From Chara braunii (taxonomy: Eukaryota; Streptophyta; Charophyceae; Charales; Characeae), in assembly GCA_003427395.1 (NCBI GenBank), contig BFEA01000227.1, forward strand, positions 1,748,096 through 1,781,817: a stretch of 33,722 nucleotides of DNA, written 5' to 3'. Within the stretch, counting starts at the first letter, position 1. Every line of letters begins with the position of its first letter. The notes under the pieces are model-generated. The model had not been told where the DNA came from. It was given only the letters and a program-made list of their open reading frames with translations, and did not search any database. Both the position numbers and the translations under genes were made by a program. Shown here piece after piece: positions 11,908 to 21,700 of this stretch.

Positions 11908-11934
11908 AAGTGAACCTTTTGATTGTTCACTTTT
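11906..11934 (+). other. 10-bp stem-loop at the 3' end of the LINE
   Basis: AAAAGTGAAC (11906-11915) and GTTCACTTTT (11925-11934) are exact reverse complements around a 9-nt loop. The stem overlaps the last stop codon of the ORF2 remnant. A 3' stem-loop at this position is a known RT-recognition feature of some LINEs and their SINE partners. That this one has the role is inference. Confidence 0.7.
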
Positions 11935-12301
11935 TGTAACAAAGCCGGAATTCATGTTGGAGCGGCATAAGTAAGAATAAATCGAAACAATCATTGATAA
12001 GTGTTGCTAAGTGGGCAGTGATATGGGTCAACTGCCATCGCTTGGAGTACTGGACCCATCACACACACACACACACACACACACACCCCACCCAACCCCA
12101 ACCACCCCATCACACCAACGGTGTTTGAAGTTCTCCCTTGTAGGCAATCTTCACGGTAGCCTTTTGGAGCGGCCTTCGGTCGGCAACTCAGAATAAACTC
12201 CAGGTTTGTTCGAGTGCTCCGGGCCCATCAACATGCAAATTGTGCTCTTGATTATGGCCGCTGTATAGTTCGTAGTGAGCGGGATACGTACTTCAGCCCC
12301 C
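11935..12301. other. non-coding DNA after the LINE, with (AC)13
   Basis: No gene. It holds an (AC)13 microsatellite at 12061-12086 followed by a C/A-rich stretch to about 12115, and may include the remaining 3' untranslated part of the LINE. It runs into an assembly gap. Confidence 0.6.
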
Positions 12302-13147
12302 NNNNNNNNNNNNNNNNNNNNNNNNNNNNNNNNNNNNNNNNNNNNNNNNNNNNNNNNNNNNNNNNNNNNNNNNNNNNNNNNNNNNNNNNNNNNNNNNNNN
12401 NNNNNNNNNNNNNNNNNNNNNNNNNNNNNNNNNNNNNNNNNNNNNNNNNNNNNNNNNNNNNNNNNNNNNNNNNNNNNNNNNNNNNNNNNNNNNNNNNNNN
12501 NNNNNNNNNNNNNNNNNNNNNNNNNNNNNNNNNNNNNNNNNNNNNNNNNNNNNNNNNNNNNNNNNNNNNNNNNNNNNNNNNNNNNNNNNNNNNNNNNNNN
12601 NNNNNNNNNNNNNNNNNNNNNNNNNNNNNNNNNNNNNNNNNNNNNNNNNNNNNNNNNNNNNNNNNNNNNNNNNNNNNNNNNNNNNNNNNNNNNNNNNNNN
12701 NNNNNNNNNNNNNNNNNNNNNNNNNNNNNNNNNNNNNNNNNNNNNNNNNNNNNNNNNNNNNNNNNNNNNNNNNNNNNNNNNNNNNNNNNNNNNNNNNNNN
12801 NNNNNNNNNNNNNNNNNNNNNNNNNNNNNNNNNNNNNNNNNNNNNNNNNNNNNNNNNNNNNNNNNNNNNNNNNNNNNNNNNNNNNNNNNNNNNNNNNNNN
12901 NNNNNNNNNNNNNNNNNNNNNNNNNNNNNNNNNNNNNNNNNNNNNNNNNNNNNNNNNNNNNNNNNNNNNNNNNNNNNNNNNNNNNNNNNNNNNNNNNNNN
13001 NNNNNNNNNNNNNNNNNNNNNNNNNNNNNNNNNNNNNNNNNNNNNNNNNNNNNNNNNNNNNNNNNNNNNNNNNNNNNNNNNNNNNNNNNNNNNNNNNNNN
13101 NNNNNNNNNNNNNNNNNNNNNNNNNNNNNNNNNNNNNNNNNNNNNNN
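12302..13147. other. assembly gap (846 N)
   Basis: Unresolved bases. The gap directly abuts a (GA)n run at the outer edge of the large element. The true left end, its target-site duplication and the distance to the LINE are therefore unknown. Confidence 0.95.

Positions 13148-13200
<53 letters not shown>
13148..13200. repeat. (AG)n microsatellite forming the outer tip of the left TIR
   Basis: 53 bases of perfect AG dinucleotide between the gap and the 15-mer CTCTAGTTGAACAGC. The right end carries the mirror-image (TC)n, so the tract belongs to the inverted repeats and not to one flanking target. Confidence 0.85.
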
Positions 13201-13202
<2 letters not shown>

Positions 13203-13213
13203 CTAGTTGAACA

Positions 13214-13227
13214 GCGAGTCAATTCGC
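13214..13227. repeat. 22-bp palindrome family, outermost copy (core only)
   Basis: GCGA-GTCAAT-TCGC, the core of the element-wide AAGTGCGA-N6-TCGCACTT palindrome, begins one base before the end of the terminal 15-mer. Confidence 0.6.
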
Positions 13228-13369
13228 AGTTATCGAGGTCGATGTCAGGTCGTGATCTGGTTGGTGACTGACCACCTTTAAGAAGTGGTAGACCACCTTC
13301 AAGAACTGTCAACCTTCACGAAGTGCCAAAGAGTCGGCGGTCAGAGGACTCCAGTGCCAAAAGCATTCT

Positions 13370-14445
13370 TAGGGGACCTTGTCGTCGTGTTCAGAACATA
13401 TTGGCGTAACACTAGATGCTGACCAAACAGTTCTGGATGTCGGTTATAAGATGCCTTACAAGCAAGCAGCGACTGCTTGGAGGACCTTCTACCCGGTATG
13501 GATCTTTGAGAGCAGAGTTTCGCACTCCACCGTGAGATCCATGTCGGATAGGTGGACCTGCCATCCTACCGCTGTTAGCTGTAGTCATCTTGAGGGAGTC
13601 GATGAGGTGAGGACCCGACAAAGAAAACTCTGAGTGGACTTTGTTGTCGTGTTTTTGGAACTTATTGGCGTAGCACTAGATGCTCACCAAGCAGTTCTGG
13701 ATGTCAGTTATATCGACAAATCATAAGATGCCTAACAAGCAAGCAGCGGCTGCTTGCAGGACCTTCTACCCGGTGTGGATCTTTGAGAGCAGAGTTTCGC
13801 ACTCCACCGTGAGATCCACATCGGATAGGTGGACCTGCCATCCTACCGTTGTCAGCTGTAGTCATCTTGAGGAAGTCGACGAGGTGAGGACCCGGCAAAG
13901 AACACTGTCAGGGGACTTTGGTGTCGTGTTTGGAACATATTGGTGTAGCACTAGATGCTCACTAAGCAGTTCTGGATGTCTGTCATATCGACACATCATA
14001 AGATGCCTTACAAGCAAGCACCGGCTGCTTGCAGGACCTTCTACCCGGTGCGGATCTTTGAGAGCAGAGTTTCGCACTCCACCATGAGATCTACATCGGG
14101 TAGGCGGACCTGCATCCTACCGCTGTTGGCTATAGTCATCTAGAGAGTCGATGTGGTGAGGACCCGGCAAAAAACACTCTTAGGGGAATTTGCTGCCGTG
14201 TTTAGAACTTATTGGCGTAGCACTAGATGCTCACCAAGCAGTTTTGGATGTCGATTATATCGACACATCATAAGATGTCTTACAAGCAAGCAGCGACTGC
14301 TTGCAGGACCTTCTACCCGGTTGGATCTTCGAGAGCAGAGTTTCGCACTCCACCGTGAGATCCACATCGGATAGGCGAACCTGCCATCCTACCGCTGTTG
14401 GCTGTAGTCATCTTGAGAGTCGATGAGGTGAGGACCCGACGATAT
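13370..14445. repeat. left subterminal array, four ~270-bp tandem units
   Basis: Equivalent points (GTAGCACTAGATGCT or close variants) occur near 13405, 13668, 13943 and 14214, giving a period of about 270 bp. Each unit repeats the same order: TTCTGGATGTC, AAGCAAGCAGCG, ACCTTCTACCCGGT, GAGCAGAGTTTCGCACTCC, CTGCCATCCTACCG, GTGAGGACCCG. Overlapping short open frames within the units result from the repetition and are not genes. The right TIR has two inverted units. Confidence 0.85.
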
Positions 14446-14558
14446 TCCAATTGGGACGTGCTCTTGTTTCGTGATGTGCAGGTGCTTACCGGCGGTGCGG
14501 TCGATCCCCTCCTCGACGTGAAGCAAAGTGTGAGGGAATTGCTCATGGCTCACACCAG

Positions 14559-14580
14559 AAGTGCGATTGAACTCGCACTT
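14559..14580. repeat. 22-bp palindrome in the left TIR
   Basis: AAGTGCGA-TTGAAC-TCGCACTT, with perfect 8-bp arms and a 6-nt spacer. It corresponds to a copy in the right TIR (32669-32690 or 32759-32780). Confidence 0.85.
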
Positions 14581-15074
14581 TGATGGAGAAGCAGTTGCGT
14601 AGTCCATCAGCGCGACGATTTAATATGGACATTGGCTTGTCATTTGTATATCACAGGTTGAAAACGCCATCAAATCTTTCTGTGTAGAAGATTTATATCC
14701 ATTCATACAAGTATCTCTTGTCATCACAAACATCGAGATGAAAACATCTCAAGTCGAATTGCAAAGCACACGGAGACATCGCAAACATCGAGGTGAAAAC
14801 ATATGAAGTTGCCTACTGTTTTTTTCAAAGGTGAAGTCTCACAGCACACGAAGAGTTTTCAGAAACCATTCAATGCAGAAAATTCATTCAATGGCAAATT
14901 GCAAAGCACACAGAGACGTTTCAAAAAATCATTGAACGCAAAATATCATACAATCCCACATTGAAAAGTGCACGGAGGCTTTCCAAATATCACAAAGTAC
15001 ATGGAGCCACAGTGCGAATATGTTTTCATTTCTCATATGGAACCAACAGTTCAATCACAAATGTACGGCATCCG

Positions 15075-15096
15075 AAGTGCGAATATGTTCGCATTT
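15075..15096. repeat. 22-bp palindrome copy
   Basis: AAGTGCGA-ATATGT-TCGCATTT, one mismatch between arms. A decayed copy of the same surrounding sequence lies at 15011-15032, so the local block was duplicated. Confidence 0.7.
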
Positions 15097-15923
15097 CTCA
15101 TACGGAAACAACAACCAGCATTCCGTGGAGAGCACGAAATGTATTCCGGGGATAACAAAATTGGTGATCATTCAGTGCACCGCTGAATCCGTAAAACAAC
15201 TTCAAGCACACATACATTCTGGCGACAATTGGTTTCCGAATGGAGAACAAGTTCGCAACTGTCATAAGGAACCAACCGACAACATTCAATCGAGACAAGC
15301 AGAGAGAGTGAACCGTAAAACAGGGCGGCACACGCAGAACAAGGGCGAGCCAAAACATATGAAAGCTGGTTGGTCGGGGTGGGGCGGGGGAGAGGGGCTT
15401 TCACACCACAAAGTCTCGCGAACGAAAGAGATAAGCACGAAATAATTTGGCGAACAAGAATAAATCGTCGATATCTTTCACATAAGTAAAAGAAGAGTAC
15501 AACATCGAAACGAACAAACGCAGCACGGTGCTGCCGCGGTCAGAAAGGACATAGGGAGAAACACCCCGAAAATAAACAAAAGGAGCACGAAGTTGGGATA
15601 TTCACATCCGATATGTAAGCGGGATATTTACATCGGCATCTGAGCTTCTACTTCACGTAAGCGTTCGCTGCTACCCTCTAGCTGATGTTGCGCAGCAAAC
15701 AATGAGAACAACCCGAAAACAAACAAAGGAAGCACGGCGCTGCCGAAAGTCCTACGAGTAAAGATGACAGGTTCCACGAAATGAAGAACCCTTAAAAAAT
15801 TGATACAGCACGAGGCTGGGATATTCACATCGACACCTAAGCCTGTACTTGACCAAAACGTCCACTGCAATCCGGCACCTCATGAAAACAACAGTACAGC
15901 TCGAACCGACTAACTGCTAGATC

Positions 15924-15945
15924 AAGTGGGAATAGATTCGCACTT
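15924..15945. promoter_or_regulatory. 22-bp palindrome just after the Ulp1 gene
   Basis: AAGTGGGA-ATAGAT-TCGCACTT, about 50 bp beyond the Ulp1 stop codon (minus strand). It fits the pattern in which these palindromes follow gene ends. The function is unknown. Confidence 0.6.
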
Positions 15946-15997
15946 CTGCTTATGGCATTTCGAAAAAAAAACTACGCGTGTTTTTACAACAGTGGTA

Positions 15998-17154
15998 TCA
16001 TTCAGCGCCTTGGAGTATGTCCACCGCAATCCTCAGTCGGATGTTTGGAATGTCGCTTTGGGCTATCGAAAATGGTGGCGGATAGCCGCGTGCAAGAAAT
16101 GAAGCGAAGGCGAGCATGAAAACACCGCATCTCGACCCGTCCGATTGTTGAGGGACACCACGAACAACCACCTTGGGCTCTTGGAGATCCACTTTCGTTT
16201 TTGGACCAGAATGACAAACTGCTTCATCACGGAGGTATTGCGTGAAGTTCGCAATCAGATCGGAAGAAAAACCGCCATCGTCTTGTACGAGGGAGTCGTA
16301 GTACTCCAGTCGTTGTTCTCGGAGACACAACAGGGTCCAATGCACTCCATGTTTATGGACAGGAATCAAGACCATCTCGTGCGAGAAAATATCAACATCT
16401 TTTGTCCATCTCGCAACCCTATCATGTCGATAGCCGCCACGGACGAGCTTGGTATAGAAAAATGGACTGAAAATGTGAAGGGACAGAACCCCAGGCAACG
16501 CAGCGTTGCAGCGTTGGCAAGCAAGGCCAAGTACGACTCCACCACCTCGTCGGAAAGCCATTCCCCCTGAACAAGAGTTTGAAAACTTTTTCTGCTCAAC
16601 GGAATTGAACTGACCCCTTTGCGAACCGAGCACACCACCTCGTGGCCATTGCTGTAATCTCCACAGACGTTCCGCAACATTCTCAAGTCCGTAGCGCTAA
16701 GCTCCTCAGTAGGCAACGAAACGCGAAAACATGATGTAGCCCCAGCTGCACAAACACCCACGAACAAGTGTGAGGAGTGAGCACAAACCCCGTGGTGGAA
16801 TGACTAAGAACTGTCTGCCCTTTTCCCAGAAAAGNTGTATCCCNGCTTGTTGAATGTGTCCTTCGCGATGTACTTAGGACACGGGTCTTTCAAGACACCC
16901 CGTTTGCCATCGTCATCAGACCCGTCAGACAAAGCAGTAACGCTCTCAATAGACGCAGCCAAATGTTTCCGCAGACCTTCCTCCTTATCTATTCCACAAG
17001 CCTTCAGAACCTTGACAACTCTCTGGGAAAGGCGAGGCATCTGGACCCTTTTGAACAACCCTACACTTGATGACTTCTTTGGTGAAGCGGCCAATGACCT
17101 CCCTGAAAGACGTTTCTCGCGCACGGCTTTTAAAGGCTTCATGGGCAGGGACAT
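15998..17154 (-). pseudogene. Ulp1-like (C48) SUMO protease, gene G
   Basis: A Ulp1-type cysteine protease, the family that matures SUMO or removes it from targets. The N-terminal ~115 residues from ATG 17154 are basic (KPLKAVREKRL, SPKKSSS). After a TAG at 16804-16806 the same frame continues to the substrate-side part (GEWLSDEVVESYLALL). Near 16460 the frame shifts by one base into the catalytic core: FFYTKLVRGG, then HKHGVHWTLL (His, ~16340), LEYYDSL (Asp, ~16296), VPQQSDGSRCGVFML (Gln and catalytic Cys, ~16128). All catalytic residues are present. The stop and the shift may be real damage, short introns (each junction is followed by a TTTGTGCAG- or TTTTCAG-type acceptor) or assembly error; two N calls lie at 16836 and 16845. 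An acceptor-like TTCTACAG lies shortly before the ATG. Ulp1 genes are commonly carried by plant transposons. Confidence 0.8.
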
Positions 17155-17294
17155 TAACAACCTCACACCTGTAGAACATAGAAAACAACCCACAACCCAC
17201 AAGTTTTTTTTTAACTAGTGGTAACAGGTACATTAAGCCATGGCATCAATTTGGACGAACACAGAGCTGGCCAGTGACAGATATGCGAGTGGTC

Positions 17295-18740
17295 CTATTC
17301 ACAAATCTTACCGTGCTCGGGAGCCCTTTGAGGGAACTCGCCCTCCTGTCGCGGCACTGCGCCAGCGTCCACAGACGATTCGAGGTTCTGGACCTTGGCC
17401 ACGGCTGTGTCGCTAACTAGCTCGGTGGCAGCTGAGTCGCTTGGCAAGTCGATGGGTTCATGAAGCACCATTTCCCGACCGGTACTGAGGACAGATGCTC
17501 GATCACCCTGTTCGGCACCGCAACGGGTGGACGAAGAATCATGATCTTTCCGCTCTGGATCCATCTTGATGCTGACGGCCACCTCACCGCCTTCCACGGA
17601 GGATTCGACGTTCTGCATCTCGGCCATGCCTGAGTCGCTAACCAGCTCGGTGGCCGCCGAGTCGTCACCCAACTCTATGGCTTCACGAAGCACCATTCCC
17701 CGAGCGGTGCTCAGGACAGACGCTCGACCACCCTGTTCTTCACCGCAACGGATGGACGAAGAATCACCATCTTTCCGCTGTGGATCCGTCCGGATGTCGG
17801 CAGTCACCTCACAGCCTTCCACCACGGGTTCTCCACGTTTCTCATCGCCATGAACCCGAGCTTTCACCGCGGGTTCTTCTTCGTTTTCATCGTCGCCAAG
17901 AACGGGAGCTTGCACGGACGTCCACTGACCTCCCTTAACGACACCCTCTCGCGTCGTGGCCACAGTCGAGCGACTGTACCGAACCTCTTCGGACGTCCCG
18001 ATGACCAGCGCTTGTGCATGGAGCCACTTCACGTCTTCACGAGCCGGCCTGTGTCGAGTGTCCTCTCCCCGCTGTACAACATGCGTTTCCCCCGGAGCTC
18101 CTGCACTCTCGCTGTCAGTGTCCACAGACGCACCCTCCAAAGCATGACGTTCACACTCGCTACCCCCGGTCTCCAACACTTTGGGAGACTGCCAGTGTTG
18201 AGTTCCCTCTTCCCGATGTACAACACGCGTTCCCGAAGAGCGCTCGTCTTCCCCAGGAGTGTGATGTTCAATCTCGCTACCCACGGTCTCCAACACTCCT
18301 GGAGCGGGCCCCTCCAGCACGTCGCGAGACCGCTAGTCTCGAGTCTCAACACATGAGAAGGGAGGCGAGCAGGGTAAGCCTGTGTCCAACTGAAGATGCG
18401 GGGGCCAAGACGTCACATTTTCTTGGCCCCACGGAACTGTTGCAAGAGGAGCACTTATGGCGGATGGCGATGTCAGCAAATCCGAATGTATTTGGAGTTT
18501 GTGGTGGTCGCCCGAGCCGAGGGAACCGGAGGTCGCACCTTCGCTCCTTCGCAATGCAGGCATCCCGCCCTCCAGGCAAAACGAAGACGCGCCCTCTTTA
18601 AGGAGCAAGGTGTTGAGCACAAGAGACCTCTGCTGCGCACGGCGGGATGGACTCTCCTGGGCAACGGGAAACAAACTCCTCGCAGACAAGTGCGAATCTA
18701 CTTGCACTTGATCAGACGTCAGGGTGGCCTCGTCTCGCAT
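17295..18740 (-). pseudogene. acidic repeat-containing protein, gene F, unknown function
   Basis: One frame runs from ATG 18740 to TAG 17295, broken by a TAG at 18333-18335. Its composition is rich in E, D, S, G, V and R and looks disordered. Two tandem units of 75 residues occupy roughly 17360-17810; each has the order RKDxDSSSxRCG, ASVLST, SAATELVSD and ESSV. An older ~47-residue pair (VLETxGSE...) lies nearer the N terminus, around 18130-18300. No catalytic motif was recognised. A palindrome copy (18688-18709) falls within the first codons, and a TTTCCCGTTGCCCAG acceptor-like site follows it, so the true start may lie after that, for example at the ATG near 18563. It sits 17 bp after gene E on the same strand. 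It could be a DNA- or SUMO-interacting accessory protein, but nothing seen proves a role. Confidence 0.5.
18688..18709. promoter_or_regulatory. 22-bp palindrome between genes E and F
   Basis: AAGTGCGA-ATCTAC-TTGCACTT, one mismatch between the arms. It lies about 50 bp after the gene E stop, and 21 nt before (minus strand) the acceptor-like TTTGTTTCCCGTTGCCCAG of gene F. Confidence 0.7.
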
Positions 18741-18757
18741 GTCAGAATCTCGACTCC

Positions 18758-21700
18758 CTACGCATTGGGGTCAGTTTCCATATACTGGGGACGCCCGGAC
18801 GTTCTACGCTTTCCGCCGCCCGACCGCTTCCCGCCCGACCCCTTTCCGCCCGACCCCTTTTCGCCGGACGCCTTCTCAACCGACAATGTCTCGCTCGTCC
18901 CCTTTCCGGCAAACTTTGAGCCGTCTTCTCCGCCACCTCCGCCGTCTCCTTCGTCTCCTCCACCACCCCCTCCCGGATGCTGACCGGTCGACGGAGGTTG
19001 CGGCATGCGCCAGTCAATGCAACGAGACGGTGTCGTTTCGAGTGCGTAGAAAGGCGCTTGAAACTCCAACATGTTGTTGGCGTACAACTCATGTAGCTTT
19101 TGTTCTGCATACGCATCGACGTCCTGATCGTTCCTCTCGGGGTTGATGAGACTCAAATGCTCCACCAGAGCAGTTCTTGCCTTTCTCTTAAATGCACCCG
19201 CTCCCAGTCTCTTCAGTCCACTCCACTTGCCATCGGCCTCCTTTATTGCCATGACCCATATTCCATTCCTCACAGCAGGTTGGAATATCCTCGGGTGCCA
19301 GACGACGTTGTGTCCCCAGACATCCTCCGACGTGAACCGGTGATGCTTGCCGAAGAAGTAGAGTCTGTCATTCTGCCAGGTGTCATGGTCCACAGGGAGC
19401 CTGTCACAAGGTTCGTGATCATAGTCTCTCTCTTCCTCCCGTCATCAGATGATTGGTCGTCGACTGGTTCGCCCCGAAACACACGCTTCAAACCGGCAGG
19501 GGACGTGCTATATCTCCGAGGGCCACCTTCCTCTTCATCACCAACCTGTCCAACCACCCGAGGAAGTGGCATGAACTCGAAATCGAAGGTTTCGGAGTCG
19601 CTCAGCTCCTCCATGTCTTCAGCGTCGAAAAGGTCCTCCTCGTCAAACTGTGACTTGTAGTTTTCGAGAGTGAGCGGTTCGGCCAGCGTGAAGTAAACGT
19701 GCTCCAGCCTTCTCAGGAAGTGCGAGACATACTCCCTGGGTGCACCATGGTACCCATTGAGCACAGCGAACACCAGGTTTCTCCGTCGACTGTATTCGAG
19801 GTCGGTCGGACCAGGCGCTCCGGGTCCGAAAAGGAAGTCCCAAACGTTCGTCCTTTTGTTCCCCGGCAATTTCCAATACATGTCACATTTGGGATCCCAG
19901 TTCCGTTCGCCGGTGGACCATGCAAACTTGCAAGCATTGCGAGTGTCTGCAACGCGTGCCTTCATGAACTCGTAAAGGTAATCGATCATCTTCGCCTCCT
20001 TCTCCAACGCGACGACGTTCCGACCGGTGCGTAGGAGTTCCCACACGACAGACGCATGCGCCTTCCCAAAGAAAAAAACAGTTTGACCAGCTTTGCAAAA
20101 GTTTTCGAGTAGACCAAGTAGACGGGACGGGTTCCGCTCCATCTCCTCGTAAGCAGGTCCTTGAGAACTTGTCACGCCGCCGTCCTCCCACATGCTACGA
20201 GAGAACCTTTCCTCTTCCGCCACGTCGAAACACGCCACACCCTGTCCTGATGGGCCTGCCACCGTGTGTTTGGCCGGACTTGGACCATGAGCACGGTAAG
20301 CCTTTGTCGGGCTACTGTCCAGGTAGACTGCGAATGTGTTGCCTTCCAGCTTCTCGCCATTAAAAATCACGTAAAGGCGGTCACACTCCTCAACCAGCAT
20401 ATTGCCTTCCCGGACAGTGGCCTGCTTTTGTGCATTATGTACCCACTTCCCTGTCCTGACGTGATGGGCGCTAAGTCTGGCCATGCCTTTCAAGGAACTG
20501 AGCTCCCAACGAGAGGTGAAAAAGATCATAAGTGCCCAGTGCGTTGGCATAAGTGTTTGTAGAAGGCCTTGCAAGTTGGCGAAATCGTCTTCTCGCCAGT
20601 CTGTGAGGAGTGTGGGATCACACAAATCGAGGACGTACAGGTTGCACACGTAATGTCGCACAACCTCACGGATCGCAGTGACATGACTGTGAGCTTGGGA
20701 AGGCGGGAAAGCGAAAGGAATAAGGCTGGTCACCCGGTTGAGGTTGGGCCATTTGATGTGCCTCACATCCCCGCTGCCCCTGATCGTGTCTCGAACTTCT
20801 TCTTCCATCCGTCGCAAGATGGAACGGACAGACTTTTCGAAAGATTTAGGGAACCTGTGGTCCTCGTACAATTTCTTCGCGTCGTCGAGGGACTCCTTCT
20901 CGTGCGGAAGAGTACGTTTGCAAGTGTTCACGTACTCCACCGCGCCCTGGAAATGCTTTCGCATTTCGACCCACACCTGTTTCGTGAGGCCCTGCAGCCC
21001 GAACTCCTCCAGAAGCTTCCCCTCAATCCGAAAAAATGGGCTCCCATGGCGCCAAACATGTCCGTCGTCCTCCGTTTCAAGGAACAAGATATAGTGGAAC
21101 ATACGGAGCATCACACGGTCCACTTTCCTTATCGCGACCATGTCTTTAATTCCAGGTTTATGCTGACGCTTTAGATGGGCGCCCGCGGATTGCACGAACA
21201 CTCCCCGTAGTGCGAGAATGTCGTCGAGGATCGACAGTTTCTCGACATCGGTCATGTCGGCGAGAGACTGCCAACAAAACATGTCTGGCTCCTTCACGAC
21301 CACGAAAAACTTGTCGTCCGCTTGCGTTTTCTTTTTGGTCGAAGGTGGCGTGACCAGGACCAGCCACCCCATCTTCGTTTCACCAGCCGCCCCTTTCAAG
21401 CCCATTTCCGGAATTGCTTGCAAACCCGGAGATTTGTCTGGCATGCATTTGCCCGGCCTCGACAATGGCGTCTTGCCGTCGCCACCCAACAACTTTCCCT
21501 CCGCCCATTTCGTGTAGAACTCCATGGCTTTGCGAAAAACGTCATCACCGGCCGTCACAAGCGGCATCCACTGCCTCAATGCATTGCCAACGGCAGCGAC
21601 ATACTCCTTGTCAGCGAGCGGCAAATCTTTTTTTGACAACGCCCTGTGAGATTCGTCCGGACTCTTTCCCAAAATCAGCTTTTGGAAATCGAAAAACTTT

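Larger units (their letters stand above)
2402..11934 (+). mobile_element. degenerate L1-type LINE retrotransposon
   Basis: About 9.5 kb reading on the plus strand in LINE order: long ORF1, apurinic-type endonuclease, linker, reverse transcriptase, C-terminal region and a terminal stem-loop. Endonuclease plus RT with no LTRs, integrase or protease marks a non-LTR element. The reading frame changes near 5665 and near 9555. It is interrupted by TAG at 3326, 4052, 5982, 7764, 8922, 9483 and 11440, TAA at 7620, 9718 and 10363, and TGA at 6138, 10636 and 11551. One or two of these may be genuine ORF ends. The copy cannot be autonomously active. ORF1 is unusually long for a plant or algal LINE. Confidence 0.85.
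13148..15008 (+). repeat. left terminal inverted repeat
   Basis: It matches 32189-33722 in inverse orientation. Clear anchor matches from outside in: CTCTAGTTGAACAGC; GAAGTGCCAAA with AGTCGGCGGTC; AAAAGCATTCTTAGGGGACC; the ~270-bp tandem units; CCAATTGGGACGTGCTC; and CAAAGTACATGGAGCC at the inner edge. By eye the arms are similar but clearly diverged, with copy-number differences in the internal repeats that make the left arm longer. Confidence 0.85.
15009..15997. other. gene-free region between left TIR and Ulp1 gene
   Basis: No supported gene. It contains palindrome copies at 15011 (right arm decayed), 15075-15096 and 15924-15945. Two related ~100-bp blocks, near 15557 and 15709, share the elements GAGAAxAxCCCGAAAA, ACAAA and GGGATATTCACATC. 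The remaining open frames are short and contradictory between strands. Confidence 0.6.

Noticed and set aside
2402-11934. Active LINE
   Set aside because: About 13 in-frame stops and two frameshifts rule out an intact ORF2, despite preserved endonuclease and RT catalytic residues.
12302-13210. Long open frames across the gap with Arg-Glu or Ser-Leu repeats
   Set aside because: They are translations of N bases and the (AG)n microsatellite.
13379-14583. Several 60-135 residue open frames in the left TIR on both strands
   Set aside because: They repeat with the 270-bp satellite unit and switch strand and frame freely, so they are by-products of the tandem array.
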